Source: Pezicula radicicola
Lineage: Eukaryota > Ascomycota > Leotiomycetes > Helotiales > Dermateaceae
Reading direction: 5' to 3'
DNA: 64,000 nt
Assembly (NCBI GenBank): GCA_003008705.1
Contig: PDUO01000057.1
Coordinates: 228,884-292,883 of the forward strand
Below, piece by piece: positions 59,370 through 64,000 of the stretch. Numbering within the stretch: position 1 is the stretch's first letter; every line of letters begins with the position of its first letter. The notes under the pieces are model-generated. The model ran no database searches and had not been told where the DNA came from. It was given only the letters and a program-made list of their open reading frames with translations. The translations under genes were made by a program, and so were the position numbers.

Positions 59370-61121
59370 CTCGATGGCCTCATTAGATGTGAAGAAGATG
59401 CCTAGACGAAAACAGCAAAAGCGACAAAGTCAAAACTGCAGAGATGCCAGAACGAGGCAGGCTTGGTATTTCTATGTTACTAGACTCGAAACACCTGATG
59501 GTACTATTGTATTATCCTTTGTACTTCCTTCCTTGACCCCAAAATTCAAGGCCTAGTATTGTGGAGCTTTGGGCATTCTAACTAAAAAAGAGATCTATGC
59601 TTGAAACAATCAATCGGTAAATTTGCTGATGAACCAGAACCCTTTGATTAGGCTAAATTGCCTGATCTGATGCGCCGCTGCACGAGGCATAGTTGAAACT
59701 GCCGAACATGAAGTACAACCCCAGATTTACTTCCGTTGTGACATCATAACTGCTCTGGACCATTGATTGATTGAATTGTACCTAGACAGTGGGCCTTAAC
59801 TTGAGCTTCGAAGTCGCCGTGACAGAGCCGAGCGTCGTCCTAATTGCTTTTACGTCCGGCTTTCACCGGTCTTTCTCTCCATATACAATTCATACTTCTT
59901 GTTTCGGTACCTTACCCGTTAGGACGATGCTGATGGATTTTACTTGACCCTGACATCTAATCTTGATCTTTCAGCTGAGAAGCGTTTCTGCTCGGCGGAA
60001 TGAATGGAATTTAGGCCTTGACAAGGTCTCCTTTCCCTGGATACAAATTCAAAGCAGCCAGCTGACCTGCTGACGTCAGGACGATCAATACTCGGCCGAT
60101 TGCAGCCGAAGAGAGCCGCATAGAAATTGCTTGGATAATGCACCTCACTTTATCATGTTTCTATGACTAGCGGCCCCCTCTACTTCTCTTAGTCTGGCTT
60201 CTATCTATGTCGGTATGTTGGTGATTAACTCTGTACACATTAGATCTCGCTGTCGCTTATGCTACTCCCTGTCTATGAAATTTTAATCACATTATGCAGA
60301 GTACTCGCTTCCGATTGTCTCTACTAAGCGTTGGTCATATTGTAGATATAGAATGCCTATAAATTAGCTAAAGAAATGCCCTAGGGGACGGTGCAGGAGA
60401 ATCAAGGGGGGGTTGCATACGCGCATGAATTTATGTAAAGCTCAAAGGCACAAGGAGCGGTTGTTGCTATATCTATGGGACGAGTCTTCATTTAGGTCGG
60501 TATGTAAACGAGCGTGGGTACCGTAGATTACGTGACTTGACAGTGTGCTACTTGTTAGAGCTAAAGAAAGGCTGTGGTCTAGGGTAAACGGCAATTCGCA
60601 ACACCGGCCTTAAGTGAATGCCCATACAAAAGCTAGGTTTATGGAGCTTGGTTGGAAACTGCACTTGGAGAAATCCTAGAGCCTCCCTAGTCTGTGCAGA
60701 TTACTAGTACCGTAACGCGCCAAGCAGTGTTCCAAAGCGGTTGTTACTCTGTATCCGAGTTCCAGAGCTGGTCCGAGTACTGCACGCCTCGGCTAATGCG
60801 ATATCAGCTGCCAAAGGCCATCAACCCACCAATTTCCTTTTTTGGAGCTATCTGGTCATATTTTGTAACCAATTATTCCTGGGATAATCTGCGCCAAGAC
60901 GGAATCAATCTGAGATTCTGGATGCATATCTCTGTATCAGCTGAGAGGGGAGAATTCCGTCCACAACTCACGTGGATAGACATACCGAACCTGCCGACGA
61001 GGCTATAAGAACCACCACGGTTGCTTTCTAAAAGAAGCACACGTTAAATCAATACTTTCTGCAATAACAACCCAGTGGTGCATCGCAAGTCCCGTAGGAG
61101 CGTGTCCACCAAAACGACAAC
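59370..61121. other. Long divergent intergenic region, no gene seen
   Basis: About 1.75 kb between two outward-facing genes. Several short frames but no domain, no terminal repeats and no strong AT skew. It should contain the promoter of the BVMO within the first few hundred bases. Confidence 0.5.
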
Positions 61122-62588
61122 ATGGCCGAAGATCCTCTTGACGTTATAGTAATTGGAGCAGGCTACGCAGGCCTTTCTTGCGCGATTGAGCTGAGGCGGA
61201 GGGGACATAACGTCCACGTGGTGGAGAGGGAGCCAGGTTTGCAGGTCTTAGGTCTAAAGCCACACATGTACCACAGTCATCACGGACGCTGACGATCTGG
61301 TAGGCGACATTATAACTCTGACTGCCAACGCCACCGTAGTGATGGAGAAATGGGGCAATGTTGTGCAAGATATGGTATCACAATCTGCTACCCCTAGATG
61401 TGTGACATTCAGGAGCGACAAGGGAGAATTGCTCCTCGAGCAAGACTGGAAACATACTTACAACGGACATTACAACCTCTATACCAGCCGCGCTCTTTCT
61501 CAGAAATTGATATACGAGCATGCGGTGAAAATAGGGGTCAAGTTTACATTTGGACAGAGAATAACTGAGTTTTGGGAGGACGGAAACAAGGCAGGAATCT
61601 ACCTTAATGGCGAATTGATCACTGCAGATTTCCTGGTTGGTGCTGATGGCGTCTATAGCAGGGCTCGCAAGTACGTCACAGGGAACCCTGATATGCCTCA
61701 ACCCAGTGGATTCGCAATCTTCCGTGCCTGGTTTCCTCTAGAACATCTACAGAAGGATCCATTGACTTATCACCTTGCCAACTCGAAAACCGACGAATTG
61801 ATCATCTGGATCGGGCCGGACATTCATGCAATTCTTATCGTCAACGCTAAACTGGGCTTTTGCTCAGCCTATCTCACCCACAAGGACACCTATACTGTCG
61901 AAGAGTCATGGACTTACCCTGGAACTATCAAGGACATGCTGGAGGTGGTCGAAGGCTGGGACCCTGTCTTAAGAGCTGCGTTTTCTCAAATTCCCGAAGA
62001 AAAGATTTGTGATTTCAAATTGCTGTGTCGTGATCCAGTTGACAAATGGGTCTCTGATATGGAAAGGATTGTTCTAGTTGGGATGCTGCGCACCCCCATC
62101 TACCCACGTCTGGCTCGGGCGGCGGAATGGGCATTGAAGATGAGGCACCATTGTAGCACTGGTTGAGAAAGCTGGCAGAGCAGATCTACCACTTGCGCTC
62201 AAGGCGTTTAAGAAACTAAGGCAAGCGACAGCCAAGCAACGTAAAGCTTTATCTGTACTGACACCGCTCTCGCAGGTTTGACAGAACTGGTCTGACACAA
62301 CGTATGGGCTGGGAAGTTCGCCATAAGTGGCATCAGACCAACTGGGAGACGGTCAAACAAAATCCAGACTTCCTTAAAATACCTCAGCCGGAGTGGCTTT
62401 ACTCTGGTGATGCGGAGAGATATGGATATGAGCAATGGGAAGCAGTTGTGGCACACCTGAAGGAGGGAAAGCCGTTTGAAAACACAAACGTGCCCCCTGA
62501 TTACAAACCTGAGCCCTGGTCGATTAAATCTATGATGGAATTGGACAAATATGCTGGCAAAGAGGACTTGTACAAAGTTGCTAAATAG
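61122..62588 (+). pseudogene. FAD-dependent monooxygenase, disrupted paralogue of the gene at 30243-31832
   Basis: Begins MAEDPLDVIVIGAGYAGLSC, a normal FAD-binding start, and ends in the same RMGWEVRHKWHQTNW and DLYKVAK tail as the intact paralogue. FAIFRAWFPL and LVGADGVYS are also kept. Three breaks were found. The frame changes and about 15 residues seem lost around 61240-61290. One base is missing at about 62078-62084, just at the start of the GD motif. Another is missing near 62143-62150, followed by TAG. The last intron would use a GC donor (AG|GCAAGC near 62218) and CTCGCAG acceptor. The product cannot be full length. Confidence 0.85.
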
Positions 62589-64000
62589 AATCATAGACAT
62601 GGCTGTATAACTTATATCAACGACATAGTGGTTCGGGCACAACCTGAAGCTCTCTCAACCACTCGTTCCAAGCTTTTCTATACCGACTCAATGGCCAAAC
62701 ATAATACAAATGTCCTGCCATAATAAAAACTTTCGGTATTATCCTACGTAGTTGGGTCCTAGTCAAATGGTGCTTAGTCTAATGAAAACCCAACGTAAAC
62801 TGGACTGCGGGGACTGGTTTCTTCGAAGGTCGCTGCAAGGGGCGGTATTAAGCCATAGTGGTGGTCTAGCCTCCTAGACGAATACATCGACCTTTGTTGG
62901 CTTCGGTGGAATAACGGTCGTTAAGAGACTTCTAGATTCCCGCGGTCTATTATATTACCTCTTATAGTTATTTATTTTAGTTTATTAAAATATATAGTTT
63001 CTAGTAGGTAGACCTTAGAGGTCAAGAGTAAGGTAATAGTGAGATAGAGTTATATTACATTAGGTAATATAATTACTTAGTTACCTAGTTTATATACTAG
63101 AGTATAAAGGGGTAAGAAGAGAACAGAGTATAAACTCTTACTCTTCTTCCTTAATCTAAATAAATATAATACTTTTGAACCTACTATCTACCTATATTAC
63201 TATATAATACTATATATAGGTTATACTTATTTTAATAGGTTATAAGCCTAGGTTCGTCTATAGCTAGTATAGTATTTATTATTAAGTTAGTAAAATTAGT
63301 CTCTAAATTAGATAAAGTATTTAAGATTAGAATCTTATAATCTAAAGGACTAGATTACCTCTCTATAAAGGACTATAGAGATACTAAACTACTATAAAGG
63401 ACTATAGTATAGTTAACTATAGAAAAGGACCTTTATATAATTATTAGTTACTAAGGATAGTATAACTAAATCTTTATAAAGGATTATAAAGTATACTAGA
63501 AAGGAACCTTAAAAAGAACTAATAAGAAATCTAAAATTAGAATATCTAAGTTATTATAAAAAGATATAATATATTAAATAAAATATTAAAACTTAAATTA
63601 TAAGTTATTATATAAAGACTAACTCTCTATTAAAATTTATAGTTATAATATAATAATTATAAAATTATATATAATCTTACTCTTCTAATAAGTATAGAAG
63701 AGTATAAGTAAATTAACTAGAACTAGCTAGTTTTAATAATTATTTAATTAAATTAAGAAATATAGTTTAAGTTAATAACTATCTATCTTAAAGGTAAAGG
63801 ATAATATTATATTATTAAATAAATAAAGAAAGTATATATTATTATAAAAAGAATAATTAATAGAAAATAAATAACTATTAGTAATATATCTATAATATTT
63901 ATAATAGAAACTAATATACTAGAATTAATAGAAAATAATATTATATAGAATATTAATAAGAAAGTATAATATAAAGTAAATAAGATAGATATTATTTATA
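62589..64000. repeat. Extreme AT-rich RIP tract at the right end
   Basis: 62589-62930 is of normal composition without a gene. From about 63130 to the end the sequence is overwhelmingly A/T, and I could find essentially no CA or TG dinucleotide over about 800 bp, while CT, CC, GA and GG persist. That is the end state of RIP acting on both strands of a repeat. The original element cannot be recognised. Confidence 0.7.

Noticed and set aside
1..64000. CRISPR arrays, bacterial operons, ribosome-binding sites
   Set aside because: Intron-rich fungal genes and RIP show a eukaryotic nuclear sequence; no regularly spaced repeats were seen.

Overview
The window is nuclear DNA of a filamentous ascomycete (Pezizomycotina). 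Genes carry many short introns of about 45-110 bp with GT..AG ends and CTAAY-like branch sites. Two regulators have fungal Zn2Cys6 clusters, the enzymes are typical of fungal secondary metabolism, and gene-rich stretches alternate with AT-rich blocks almost free of CA and TG dinucleotides, the mark of repeat-induced point mutation (RIP). No rRNA, tRNA or CRISPR array was recognised. Exon models were built by eye; for the intact genes listed with exons the summed exon lengths are in frame.

Region 1 (1-24 kb). A giant non-ribosomal peptide synthetase (NRPS) on the minus strand runs from 16049 off the left edge: 11 visible exons and at least 5131 residues, in the order A1-T1-C1-A2-T2-E-C2-A3-T3-C3-A4-T4-C4-A5. 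The residue that normally binds the substrate alpha-amine is Asp in A1, A3 and A5 but Gly in A2 and A4, so the line may alternate alpha-amino acids with substrates lacking an alpha-amine. Divergent from it, across a 1-kb shared upstream region, is a 14-helix-type MFS exporter. An aldo-keto reductase and a 2-oxoglutarate/Fe(II) oxygenase follow on the plus strand. Together these look like one biosynthetic cluster.

Region 2 (24-30 kb). A repeat-rich gap holds RIP-degraded DNA, a 394-bp TA-flanked inverted-repeat element (MITE), two related degenerate repeat copies, a two-helix membrane protein gene and a poorly defined hypothetical gene.

Region 3 (30-62.6 kb). A second set of tailoring genes lacks any core synthase in view: FAD monooxygenase, ABM-fold monooxygenase, alpha/beta hydrolase, 3-hydroxyisobutyrate dehydrogenase-like enzyme, two Zn2Cys6 regulators, SnoaL-like protein, DHA1-type MFS transporter, P450, enoyl-reductase-like MDR enzyme, laccase, Baeyer-Villiger monooxygenase and a second FAD monooxygenase. 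Four of these (regulator 2, P450, MDR enzyme, second FAD monooxygenase) carry single-base frameshifts or a stop, while the 15.4 kb of NRPS coding sequence has none that I found. This suggests a decaying accessory cluster rather than poor sequence. A dead MULE transposase, a second small MITE and several RIP tracts interrupt it.

Region 4 (62.6-64 kb). The right end is an extreme AT-rich RIP tract without a gene.
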